64,000 nt of DNA. Source: Devosia yakushimensis (GTDB lineage: Bacteria > Pseudomonadota > Alphaproteobacteria > Rhizobiales > Devosiaceae). The translations under genes and the position numbers were made by a program. The notes under the pieces were generated by a model, which was not told where the DNA came from, did not search any database, and was given only the letters and a program-made list of their open reading frames with translations. Numbering within the stretch: position 1 is the stretch's first letter; the number at the start of each line of letters is the position of its first letter. Below are positions 8,246 through 16,988 of this stretch, in pieces. The stretch covers positions 2,232,001-2,296,000 of the forward strand of contig NZ_BSNG01000001.1 in assembly GCF_030159855.1 (NCBI RefSeq), read 5' to 3'.

Positions 8246-10216
8246 ATGCCGATATTTGAGAGATTGGCCGGGCGCCATGCCCCGCGGCCGAAGAACCCGG
8301 AGCTTGTGCTAGCCCAGGCGCGCTCCTTCATTCGCCAAGCCCCTGTGCTCTATGCGATCCTCGTGATCAACAGTGTACTGCTGGCGGTAACGCAAGCGTC
8401 CGCCCCCGCCCCGTTGCGCTATGGCATACCCTGCCTGCTGATCGTCGGATGCATTGCGCGGCTGGCCATGTGGTGGAGCAAGCGGCACCGCGACCTGACC
8501 AGCGAGCAGGCCCAAAGCCTGTTGGACAGCACCACCTATGTCGCCATTTTACTGCCGACTGGATTCTCCGCATGGGCGTTGGCGCTGTTTCCGCACGGCA
8601 ATGGCTTCGAGCAGGCGCATGTCGTGTTCTACATGGCCATTACCAGCATCTGCTGCGTGTTCTGCCTGAGTTACCTGCGCGCAGCAGCGACATTGTCCGG
8701 GTTATGCGTGCTGGTCCCGTTCTTTGGATACTTCATCCTCAGTGGCAATGGCGTCCTCATCGTGCTGGCGCTGAACCTGTTGCTCATCACGCTCGCCCTG
8801 TTGGTGGTGGTTGCCGGCAATTCGCGCGATTTCGCCGCCCTTGTCGCCTCACGCTCGGAGACGGCCCGACGGCAGGACGAGGCGCAGAACCTGCATGAGG
8901 CAAACGAGCGACTGGCGCGCCTCGACGGCCTGACCGGGTTACCCAACCGGCATTCTTTCCATCGCGAATTGCAGACAAGGCTCGAAGCGGCCGCGGCGGC
9001 GGGCAAACGGCTGAGCGTGGCCCGGCTCGATCTCGACAGCTTCAAATCGGTCAACGACATTTTCGGGCATGCTGCGGGCGACCGGGTGCTGCAGGAGGTC
9101 GCCAGCCGGGCCAGGGCCTTTGGCGGGTTCATCGCCAGGCTGGACAATGACCAGTTTGGCCTGATCGGCGATGAAGCGCGCTCCGAGACCTATCTCGCCG
9201 CCTGGGGCGAGATGCTGTGCGAGGCCATCCGCCGCCCTTTTGTCTTTGCCGAGGTGAGTTTGCATGTCACGGCATCAGCCGGCCTGGCCATGTCGCAGCC
9301 CGATGATCGGGCGGAAACCCTGTTTGATCGCGCCGATTATGTGACCTCCGTTGCCAAGCGTGAGGCGCGGGGCTCGGCCGTGGTCTTTTCGGACCGCCAT
9401 GAAAAGGAAATCAGCAAGGTACGGGCGATGGAACACGCCCTGCATACCGCCGATCTCGATGCAGAAATCTATGTGCTGTTCCAGCCGCAATTCGATATCT
9501 CGCTCGACCGGGTTACGGGCTATGAGGTACTCGCCCGCTGGCGCAGCCCTGTGCTGGGCGAAGTGTCGCCGGCCGATTTCATCCCCATGGCCGAGCGAAC
9601 CGGCATCGTTCCTAAAATCACGCAGGCAGTGGTGCGCAAGGCGCTGGCGGTGATCGATCAATTGCCCCCGCCAATGCGGCTTTCCGTCAATCTTTCCGCT
9701 CACGATATCGGCTCGATGACGGCCATCGAGGGCATCGTCGCCTTGATCGGGCAATCGGGAACGCCGTGCCGGATCGACTTCGAAATCACCGAGACGGCGG
9801 TGATGGGCGACATGCAGCAGGCCAATGCCGCGTTGCTCGCTCTATTGGCGCTGGGCTCGCGGATCGCGCTGGATGACTTCGGCACCGGCCATTCGAGCTT
9901 GACCCATGTGCAGAAACTGCCGCTGGACCGCATCAAGATCGACCGCAGCTTCGTAGCCGTCGTGACCAGCGACGCGACCAGCCGGGCGATCATCAAGACG
10001 ACGATCGACCTCTGCCGCAATCTCGGCGTGTCCTGCGTGTTCGAGGGCATCGAAACGGAGGAACAGCTTGAAGCCCTGCTGGGCCTGGGCGGTTCGGTTA
10101 TGCAGGGTTATCTGTTTGGCAGGCCGATGAGCCAGGAGATGATGCTCGAACGGCAATCGAGCCCGCAACCGGGTTGGCAGGCCAGCCGCAACAGGATGTT
10201 CGGCGCAGGAGCATAG
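8246..10216 (+). CDS. membrane GGDEF-EAL protein, probable c-di-GMP phosphodiesterase with inactive GGDEF
   Basis: A 656-residue inner-membrane protein. About six hydrophobic helices occupy residues 30-200, then a GGDEF domain (about 220-380) and an EAL domain (about 400-645). The GGDEF signature is destroyed: the loop reads RLDNDQF near 298-304 instead of R-x-GGDEF, so cyclase activity is not expected. The EAL domain looks active: EVLARWR near 427 (EVL is an accepted variant), NLSAHD, DDFGTGHSSL, KIDRSFV and EGIETEEQL keep the metal ligands and the loop Glu. It probably degrades cyclic di-GMP, with the GGDEF part as a possible GTP sensor. The ribosome site is a purine-rich GAGGGGG about 12 nt from the ATG. 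Confidence 0.88.
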   Translation: MPIFERLAGRHAPRPKNPELVLAQARSFIRQAPVLYAILVINSVLLAVTQASAPAPLRYGIPCLLIVGCIARLAMWWSKRHRDLTSEQAQSLLDSTTYVAILLPTGFSAWALALFPHGNGFEQAHVVFYMAITSICCVFCLSYLRAAATLSGLCVLVPFFGYFILSGNGVLIVLALNLLLITLALLVVVAGNSRDFAALVASRSETARRQDEAQNLHEANERLARLDGLTGLPNRHSFHRELQTRLEAAAAAGKRLSVARLDLDSFKSVNDIFGHAAGDRVLQEVASRARAFGGFIARLDNDQFGLIGDEARSETYLAAWGEMLCEAIRRPFVFAEVSLHVTASAGLAMSQPDDRAETLFDRADYVTSVAKREARGSAVVFSDRHEKEISKVRAMEHALHTADLDAEIYVLFQPQFDISLDRVTGYEVLARWRSPVLGEVSPADFIPMAERTGIVPKITQAVVRKALAVIDQLPPPMRLSVNLSAHDIGSMTAIEGIVALIGQSGTPCRIDFEITETAVMGDMQQANAALLALLALGSRIALDDFGTGHSSLTHVQKLPLDRIKIDRSFVAVVTSDATSRAIIKTTIDLCRNLGVSCVFEGIETEEQLEALLGLGGSVMQGYLFGRPMSQEMMLERQSSPQPGWQASRNRMFGAGA

Positions 10217-10252
10217 GTCGGCCCCACCACCAGGTGGCGGGGCCGAGCCGGA

Positions 10253-12103
10253 TTATTGCGCAGCCTCTTCGGGCTGGTCGGCATCGATGAAGCCGCCGGA
10301 CTGGCGGTTCCAGAGGCTCGAATAGATACCGCCGGTCTCCAGCAGCTGGGCATGGGTGCCCTGCTCGACCACCACGCCCTTATCGAGAACCACCAGCCGG
10401 TCCATCATGGCGATGGTGGAGAGCCGGTGAGCGATGGCGATCACCGTCTTGCCCTTCATCAGCAGCTGCAACTGCCCCTGGATTGCCGCTTCCACTTCGC
10501 TGTCGAGGGCAGACGTCGCTTCGTCGAGAACCAGGATCGGCGCATTCTTGAGCAGAACCCGAGCGATGGCGATACGCTGCCGCTGGCCGCCTGAGAGCTT
10601 GACGCCGCGCTCGCCGACATGGGCATCGAAGCCCTTGCGGCCCTGCAGGTCGCTCAGCCCCTCAATGAAACCGGTCGCCTCGGCAAGATCGGCGGCCTCA
10701 CGCATCATCTCCTCGGTCGCATCAGGACGGCCATAGACGATGTTGTCGCGCACCGAGCGGTGCAGCAGAGAGGTATCCTGCGTCACCACGCCGATATTGG
10801 CCCGCAGGCTATCCTGGGTGACCTTGGCGATGTCATGCCCATCGACAAAGATATGCCCGTCGGCGCGATCGTAGAAGCGGAGCAGCAGGTTGACGATGGT
10901 CGACTTGCCGGCGCCGGAGCGGCCGACCAGGCCGATCTTCTCGCCGGGGCGGATATGCAGATTGAGGTGGTCGATCACGCCCGACTTCTTGCCGTAGTGG
11001 AACGAGACATCCTCAAACTTGATATCGCCGTTGACGGTGCCGATCGCTTCGGCGCCCTTCGCATCGGCCACGACGCGTGGAAGCGAGAAGGACGAGATGC
11101 CGTCCTTGACCGTGCCGATATTTTCGAACAGGGCCGACATTTCCCACATCACCCATTGGCTCATGCCCTGGAAACGCATGACCAGGCCAAGCGAGACGGC
11201 CAAGGCGCCCGGGCTCATCACGCCTTGCATCCAGAGCCAGATGCCGGTCGCACCCACCGCAAAGAGCAGCAAGGCATTGGACCAGAGCACCAGCATGTTG
11301 AGCACGGTGAAGAGCCGCATCTGCCGGTAGACGGTGTCAAGGAACTCGTCCATCGCCTCCTTGGCGTAGCGCTCCTCGCGATTGGAATGGCTGAACAGCT
11401 TGACCGTGGCGATGTTGGTGTAGCTATCGACGATGCGGCCGGTCATCATCGAGCGAGCATCGGCCTGCGCCTGGGAAATCTTGCCCATGCGCGGGATGAA
11501 GTAGAACATCATCGACACATAGGCGGCCAGCCAGACCAGGAAGGGGATGGCCAGGCGCCAATCGGCCGAGGCGGCAAGGATCACCGCGCCGGTGAAATAG
11601 ACGACGACATAGACCAGCATGTCGAGCAGCTTCATGACCACTTCGCGCACGGCGAGCGAGGTCTGCATCAGCTTGGCGCCGATGCGGCCGGCAAATTCAT
11701 CCTGGAAGTAGCTCATCGACTGACGGATGAGGTAGCGATGGCTCATCCAGCGGATGCGCTGCGGGAAATTGCCGAGCAGCGTCTGGTGCATGGTCAGGGT
11801 TGAGATCAGCGCGAAGATCGGCAGGATGATAACGATCATCGCGCCCATGAAGGCGAGCTTCCAGCCGTCAGTCTCAAGGAAGGTCTCGGGGTTAGCACCC
11901 GCGAGCCAGTTCACCACGTCGCCGATAAAGCCGAAAATGACGATTTCGCCGATAGCCACCGCCGCGGCGGCGAGGGCCATCAGGGCCAGCCACTTCTTGG
12001 CCCCGTCGCTATAATGCAGGCAGAACGCGAGGAGCCCCTTGGGAGGCTCCACCGGTTCAGCCGAAGGGTAGGCGTCCAGACGCCGCTCAAACCAACGTAA
12101 CAT
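10253..12103 (-). CDS. ABC exporter with fused membrane and ATPase domains
   Basis: A 616-residue half-transporter with a six-helix type I exporter domain (about 45-350) fused to an ATPase domain (about 370-600). Walker A is GRSGAGKST, the Q-loop is VVTQDTSLLHRSV, the signature is LSGGQRQRIAIARVLL, Walker B is ILVLDEATSALD and the switch His is in AIAHRLST. It would work as a homodimer in the inner membrane. The MsbA/lipid or drug exporter branch is likely, but the substrate is unknown. The frame is open 35 codons upstream; the ATG at 12103 (MLRWFERRLDAYPS) fits homologues and leaves a normal leader. It is divergent from pepN. Confidence 0.88.
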   Translation of the reverse strand: MLRWFERRLDAYPSAEPVEPPKGLLAFCLHYSDGAKKWLALMALAAAAVAIGEIVIFGFIGDVVNWLAGANPETFLETDGWKLAFMGAMIVIILPIFALISTLTMHQTLLGNFPQRIRWMSHRYLIRQSMSYFQDEFAGRIGAKLMQTSLAVREVVMKLLDMLVYVVVYFTGAVILAASADWRLAIPFLVWLAAYVSMMFYFIPRMGKISQAQADARSMMTGRIVDSYTNIATVKLFSHSNREERYAKEAMDEFLDTVYRQMRLFTVLNMLVLWSNALLLFAVGATGIWLWMQGVMSPGALAVSLGLVMRFQGMSQWVMWEMSALFENIGTVKDGISSFSLPRVVADAKGAEAIGTVNGDIKFEDVSFHYGKKSGVIDHLNLHIRPGEKIGLVGRSGAGKSTIVNLLLRFYDRADGHIFVDGHDIAKVTQDSLRANIGVVTQDTSLLHRSVRDNIVYGRPDATEEMMREAADLAEATGFIEGLSDLQGRKGFDAHVGERGVKLSGGQRQRIAIARVLLKNAPILVLDEATSALDSEVEAAIQGQLQLLMKGKTVIAIAHRLSTIAMMDRLVVLDKGVVVEQGTHAQLLETGGIYSSLWNRQSGGFIDADQPEEAAQ

Positions 12104-12426
12104 TCTCGTCCACCACAGTTTTGGCCCGCAGGCGGAGCGCTCATGGCCGGCGCCTCTAGGACCGCAAGCATGGTTGAGGTCAAGGCATAGCTGGCCGATG
12201 GCACACAAGCCGACCGGGAAATTTGGAATACCGCGCTCGATACGCCCGCAATTGGCCAGAGGAGCTGCGTGCCGCGACTTGTGGCGCCTGCTTCCCCATG
12301 CCGTCCACTTGGCGAGAAAGAAAGAACCGATGCAGTCGCGAGCCCGTTAGGATACACGAATGAGCCGAGTCTGCTATAGCGGCGCAGACACAATCGTTCT
12401 CAGACTGTCATTGACTGGATGCAAGC
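12104..12426. other. intergenic region between the ABC exporter and pepN
   Basis: This 323-bp divergent gap has no convincing gene on either strand. It must hold both promoters, but no clear hexamers or operators were recognised. Confidence 0.6.
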
Positions 12427-15066
12427 ATGCGTACGGAAACCGAGCACACGATTTACCTCAAAGACTATGCGCCGAGCCCCTATAAAATTACCGCGGTGGA
12501 TCTCGATTTCCGCATCCTGGCCGACCATACGCGCGTGCGCGCGCAGCTGACGGTCGAGCCGCGCGCCGAGACCGCTCCGGGTACGCCGCTGGTGCTGGAT
12601 GGCGACGAGCTCAAGCTCGGCTCGGTGGCGATCGACGGCGCGCCGCTGGCGCTGGCCGCTTATGTGGCAGACGATAATGGCCTCACCATTGTGGAGCCGC
12701 CGCTGCGCCGGTTTGTGCTGGAAACCGAGGTCACGCTCAAGCCTGAGGGCAATCTCAAGCTGATGGGGCTCTATCGCTCCAGCGGCACCTGGTGCACGCA
12801 ATGCGAGCCTGAAGGGTTCCGCCGTATTACCTATTATCTCGACCGGCCGGATAATCTCGCGACCTTCAAGGTCACCATGACGGCGCCGCACGATCTGGCG
12901 CCGGTGCTGTTGGCCAATGGCAATCTGGTGGGTCAGGGCGACGCCGGGGAAGGCATGCACTTCGCGGTCTGGGAAGACCCCTACCCCAAGCCGGCCTATC
13001 TCTTTGCGCTGGTAGCAGGCGATCTGGGCTCGATCACCAACAGTTTCACCACGGCGTCAGGCCGCAAGGTGGACCTCGCCATCTATTGTGAACATGGCAA
13101 GGAAGACCAGTGCCATTGGGCCATGGACAGCCTCAAACGCTCCATGGCCTGGGACGAGAAGCGCTTCGGGCGCGAATATGACCTCGACATTTTCAACATC
13201 GTTGCCGTGTCCGATTTCAATTTCGGCGCGATGGAGAACAAGGGGCTCAACATCTTCAACGACAAGCTGGTCTTCGCGCAGCCCGCGACGGCAACCGACG
13301 CCGATTACGAGAATATCGAGCGCGTCATCGCGCATGAGTATTTCCACAATTGGACTGGCAACAGAATCACTTGCCGGGACTGGTTCCAGCTCTGCCTCAA
13401 GGAAGGGCTGACGGTCTATCGCGACCAGGAATTCACCAGCGACGAGCGCAGCCGCGCCGTCAAGCGCATCTCCGATGTGGTGACGCTCCGCTCGGCGCAA
13501 TTCCCCGAGGATGGCGGCCCACTCGCCCACCCGGCGCGGCCGGATCAGTATCGCGAGATCAATAACTTCTATACGCCGACCGTCTACGAGAAGGGCGCCG
13601 AGATCGTTCGCATGCTGGCGACGCTACTGGGCGAGGCCGGATTCCGTCGAGGTATGGACCTTTACTTCGAGCGCCATGACGGCGAAGCGACGACCATTGA
13701 GGCGTTCCTGGCGGTCTTCGCAGAAGCCAATGACGTTGATCTCGAACAGTTCAAGACCTGGTATCTGCAGGCGGGCACGCCGCGCCTGAGCGTGACCGAC
13801 AGCTATGATGCGGCCAGCCAGACCTATACGCTCAAGCTCAGCCAGGAAACGCTGCCGACACCGGGCCAGCCGGTCAAGCAGGCACTGGTATTGCCCATCA
13901 AGTTCGGATTGATCGGCCCCAATGGCAGCCCAATGGGCTGGAGCGAGGTAAGCGGCGGGGAGGTGCGGGACGACCTGATCGTACTGCGCGATGCCAGCGC
14001 CGAGATCACTTTCAAGGGCATTGCCAACAAGCCGGTGCCGTCGCTGTTGCGCGAGTTTTCCGCGCCGGTCAATCTCGATACAAACCTGACGCAGTCCGAT
14101 CGCTTGTTCCTGGCTCAGCACGACAGCGATCCCTATGGCCGCTGGCAGGCGCTGCAGGACGTGGCAACCGAGCTGGCTGTGGGCGCGGCCACCGGCACGC
14201 CCTGGCCGGATGCGACCGTGGAAGGGCTGAGCCGGGCCATGGCCGACACACTGGCCAACAAGAACCTCGACGACGCCTTCAAAGCCCTGGCATTGAACCT
14301 TCCCGGCGAGGCGTTGATCGGCCGCGCCATCGGCAAGAATGTCGACCCCGCGCGTATCCACGCGGTGCGCGACGCATTGACCAAGGCGGTGTTTGGTCCG
14401 TTGGGCCGCGACTTGCTGGTGGCCTATACGAACCTTTCGAGCACCCTGCCCTATGCGCCCGATGCCGCGAGCGCCGGACGCCGGGCACTGCGCAATCGCA
14501 TCCTCGCCCTGCTGGTTGGCAGCGAGGCGGCAGGCGCCTCGGCCTTGGCCGCAAAGCAATATGCCGAAGCGAGCAATATGACCGACCGCTATGCGGCACT
14601 CAGTATTTCGGGCAGTGCCTGGACGGTGGAGGCGCCGACCATGCTGGCCGATTTCCGTACCCGCTTCACCGCCAATCCGCTGGTCTTCGACAAATGGCTG
14701 ATGGTGTCGGCGCTGGCCCAGGACGAAGGCGTGCTGGACCGCATCAAGGCGATCCTGGCCGCGCCCGACTTCCCCAAGTCCAATCCCAACCGGCTGCGGG
14801 CCCTGCTCGGCTCCTTCGTTATGAGCAATCCGGCCCAGTTCACCCGACCCGATGGTGCGGCGTTCCGTTTCGTCACCGATTTCGTCGCCGATGTGGATAC
14901 GCGCAACCCACAGGTGGCGGCGCGGGTGCTGACCGGTTTCCGCATCTGGCAGATGCTGGAGCCCAAGCGGCGCGAAGCAGCTCGTGTGGCCCTTTCGGCA
15001 CTACAAGAAGGCGGCAAACTCAGCCGCAATACGGCCGATGTCCTGGCCCGCATGCTGGCCGAGTAA
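12427..15066 (+). CDS. pepN: aminopeptidase N, M1 family
   Basis: An 879-residue zinc aminopeptidase, the usual PepN length, trimming N-terminal residues from peptides in the cytoplasm. The substrate-binding motif GAMENKGLNIFND lies near 266-278. The zinc site is complete: H303-E304-x-x-H307 in AHEYFHNW and the third ligand E326 in KEGLTVYRDQEF, spaced as in the family. The alpha-helical C-terminal domain DUF3458 follows (about 540-875). The start at 12427 (MRTETEHTIYLKDYAPSPY) is the standard PepN opening. It is a single gene, divergent from the ABC exporter. Confidence 0.95.
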   Translation: MRTETEHTIYLKDYAPSPYKITAVDLDFRILADHTRVRAQLTVEPRAETAPGTPLVLDGDELKLGSVAIDGAPLALAAYVADDNGLTIVEPPLRRFVLETEVTLKPEGNLKLMGLYRSSGTWCTQCEPEGFRRITYYLDRPDNLATFKVTMTAPHDLAPVLLANGNLVGQGDAGEGMHFAVWEDPYPKPAYLFALVAGDLGSITNSFTTASGRKVDLAIYCEHGKEDQCHWAMDSLKRSMAWDEKRFGREYDLDIFNIVAVSDFNFGAMENKGLNIFNDKLVFAQPATATDADYENIERVIAHEYFHNWTGNRITCRDWFQLCLKEGLTVYRDQEFTSDERSRAVKRISDVVTLRSAQFPEDGGPLAHPARPDQYREINNFYTPTVYEKGAEIVRMLATLLGEAGFRRGMDLYFERHDGEATTIEAFLAVFAEANDVDLEQFKTWYLQAGTPRLSVTDSYDAASQTYTLKLSQETLPTPGQPVKQALVLPIKFGLIGPNGSPMGWSEVSGGEVRDDLIVLRDASAEITFKGIANKPVPSLLREFSAPVNLDTNLTQSDRLFLAQHDSDPYGRWQALQDVATELAVGAATGTPWPDATVEGLSRAMADTLANKNLDDAFKALALNLPGEALIGRAIGKNVDPARIHAVRDALTKAVFGPLGRDLLVAYTNLSSTLPYAPDAASAGRRALRNRILALLVGSEAAGASALAAKQYAEASNMTDRYAALSISGSAWTVEAPTMLADFRTRFTANPLVFDKWLMVSALAQDEGVLDRIKAILAAPDFPKSNPNRLRALLGSFVMSNPAQFTRPDGAAFRFVTDFVADVDTRNPQVAARVLTGFRIWQMLEPKRREAARVALSALQEGGKLSRNTADVLARMLAE

Positions 15067-15140
15067 GGCCCACAAAAAATAGAAGAATTTTTCTTCTAGG
15101 GCTAAGTGATTCAAACGACTCTCGAATTTGCCAAACCGCG

Positions 15141-15166
15141 TCCAGACCCCGATTAAGGGGTCTGGA
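15141..15166. terminator. perfect 10-bp hairpin after pepN
   Basis: TCCAGACCCC-gattaa-GGGGTCTGGA lies 75 nt past the pepN stop and 83 nt before the next gene. A weaker T-rich hairpin (AGAAGAATTTTTCTTCT) sits nearer the stop, around 15082-15098. With no T-tract the main hairpin may be a transcription pause, processing or regulatory structure rather than a terminator. Confidence 0.45.
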
Positions 15167-15248
15167 CAAGGCACCCCGGCTTGATTCATGATTTGTTAAG
15201 GGCAAATCAGGTTCTGGGCAGAACCCCTTCTAAACAAAGGAGAATTCC

Positions 15249-16910
15249 ATGCGGTCGGCGGAGCAATCCGGCGCCGGTGCCGAAGGATTCGGCATTGGCC
15301 AAGTACAGTCCGATAATGACCGTCGCGCGGGTCGCGCCGCTGCCCCTTTCTCTCTCGCCACGCGCTTCAAGCTCTCGCCAATTACTGCCGCGGTCGCTCT
15401 AACCTCACTGGTCGCCGCCAGCCTATTTTTTGTCTATGACTGCGCCCGCACGCTTGATGACGTGCAGCGTGAGCTGAAAATCATCGGCGCGGCGGTCGTG
15501 GCCGATATCGCCGAGGCCGCGCCAGACACGGCGCAGCTCGCGCTCGAAACATCCGTGCAGCGCTATGCCACCGTCACCAAGGCGAGCCTTGTGGGCGAGG
15601 CCGGCGCGATCACCCCCGCATTGTTCCGCGAGACGCTGCCCGCAGGCACGCATGGCACGTTGGCCCTTGAAGTGGCGCAAACGCCGGCCCTGACCGGCAT
15701 GGCCACGCGTGGTTCCATTGCCTTCGCGCTCGCAGGCCTGCTCACCCTGCTCGTGGCGTTCAGGCGGCGGCCCGCCGGCATGCCGGACCTGCTGCAGCGC
15801 CAGAACTACCAGACGCTGGCGGGTGCTATACCCATGGGGGTCGCCTGCTGGACCCGGCTGGGCGAATTGATCGTCTGCAATGACCGCTATCGCGACCGCC
15901 TGCAACTGACCGGCGCCCAGGTGCGCTACCACGATGCCGTCAAGCGCCTCATCGCGCGGGGCAATATGAAACTGATCGGCGAGGACGAGCACAGCCGGGT
16001 GCTCGAACTGCATGGCGAGGACGGCTCGTGCCTGTTGATCGATGAACGACCGCTGGACGATGGTGCCTTCATGACGCTGGTCAGCGACATTACCGAGCGC
16101 AAACGCACCGATACGCTGCTTGCCGCCATCCGCGAGGAACAACGCCACCTGGCCCGCCGCTATCATGAAGAAAAGCTGCGCGCGGAAGCCGCCAGCCATG
16201 CCAAGACCAATTTCCTGGCTCATCTCAGCCACGATATCCGCACGCCGCTCAACCATATTATCGGCTTTGCCGAGCTGATGCGGCACCAGACCTATGGGCC
16301 GCTGGGCGATGCGCGCTATGCCGACTACGTCAATTCCATCAAAAGCTCGGGTGAACACCTGCTGGCCTCGTTTGCGACCATTCTCGATCTGGCCGAGCTC
16401 GAAGGCGGCCGCAAGGAATTGCGCAGCGAGCCGGTAGCCGTCGATGCCCTGCTCGATAGCGTGGTGCAGCGCTTCCGCGGCCAGGCGCAGCGCGCCGGGC
16501 TGACCTTTGCACTACGCCAAGGCTGCGGCGCGATCGTCAGTGGCGATCGGCTTGGATTGCAGCGCATGGTGGGCAATATCGTCGAAAACGCTATCCGCTT
16601 CACCCCGGCGCGCGGGCGGATAACGCTGGCTGCATTTGCAGCCACCGATGGCGTGGTCATCGAAATCACCGATACCGGCATCGGAATGGACGAGGAGCGG
16701 CTGGCCTCGTTGTCGCAGCCCTTCGCGCTGGGCGACGCGACCTTTACCCGCGATGGCGTCGGTCCGGGTCTGGGGATTTCGATTGCTCGCGCCATTGCAG
16801 AGCTGAGTGGGGGGCGTTTGGCTATCGATTCCAGCCCGTCTCTTGGCACGACGGTTGCCATTTCGCTGCCCGCACAATTAGCGAACCAGATGCTGGAAGT
16901 GGCTGCATAA
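15249..16910 (+). CDS. PAS-domain sensor histidine kinase (orphan)
   Basis: A 553-residue membrane histidine kinase. One hydrophobic segment near 40-62 and another near 152-172 bracket a short periplasmic sensor. A PAS-like domain follows (about 185-285, ending SDITERKR), then the dimerisation helix with the phosphorylated His in HLSHDIRTPLNHIIGF (near 325). The ATPase boxes are MVGNIVENAIRFTP (N), ITDTGIGMD (G1) and VGPGLGISIARAIAELSGGRL (G2). The layout resembles the PleC/DivJ-type kinases of alphaproteobacteria, but the signal and partner are unknown and no response regulator is adjacent. AAAGGAG lies 7 nt before the ATG. Confidence 0.87.
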   Translation: MRSAEQSGAGAEGFGIGQVQSDNDRRAGRAAAPFSLATRFKLSPITAAVALTSLVAASLFFVYDCARTLDDVQRELKIIGAAVVADIAEAAPDTAQLALETSVQRYATVTKASLVGEAGAITPALFRETLPAGTHGTLALEVAQTPALTGMATRGSIAFALAGLLTLLVAFRRRPAGMPDLLQRQNYQTLAGAIPMGVACWTRLGELIVCNDRYRDRLQLTGAQVRYHDAVKRLIARGNMKLIGEDEHSRVLELHGEDGSCLLIDERPLDDGAFMTLVSDITERKRTDTLLAAIREEQRHLARRYHEEKLRAEAASHAKTNFLAHLSHDIRTPLNHIIGFAELMRHQTYGPLGDARYADYVNSIKSSGEHLLASFATILDLAELEGGRKELRSEPVAVDALLDSVVQRFRGQAQRAGLTFALRQGCGAIVSGDRLGLQRMVGNIVENAIRFTPARGRITLAAFAATDGVVIEITDTGIGMDEERLASLSQPFALGDATFTRDGVGPGLGISIARAIAELSGGRLAIDSSPSLGTTVAISLPAQLANQMLEVAA

Positions 16911-16921
16911 GGCCCACTCAC

Positions 16922-16950
16922 AATGTCACCCCAGCCTGCGCCGGGGCATC
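16922..16950. repeat. single degenerate REP-like unit
   Basis: AATGTCACCCC-agcctgcgc-CGGGG is a worn copy of the repeat seen complete near 19945-20078. It sits between the convergent histidine kinase and glnE genes. Confidence 0.5.
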
Positions 16951-16988
16951 GTGGCTCGACAAGCTAGCCATGAGGTCACTGGGGTTTG

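Noticed and set aside
10619..11803. 394-codon plus-strand frame
   Set aside because: Mirror of the ABC exporter coding strand; His/Gln/Asp-rich product with no domain.
12104..12426. Possible tRNA or small RNA gene
   Set aside because: No cloverleaf, promoter-terminator pair or conserved tRNA box sequence could be found.
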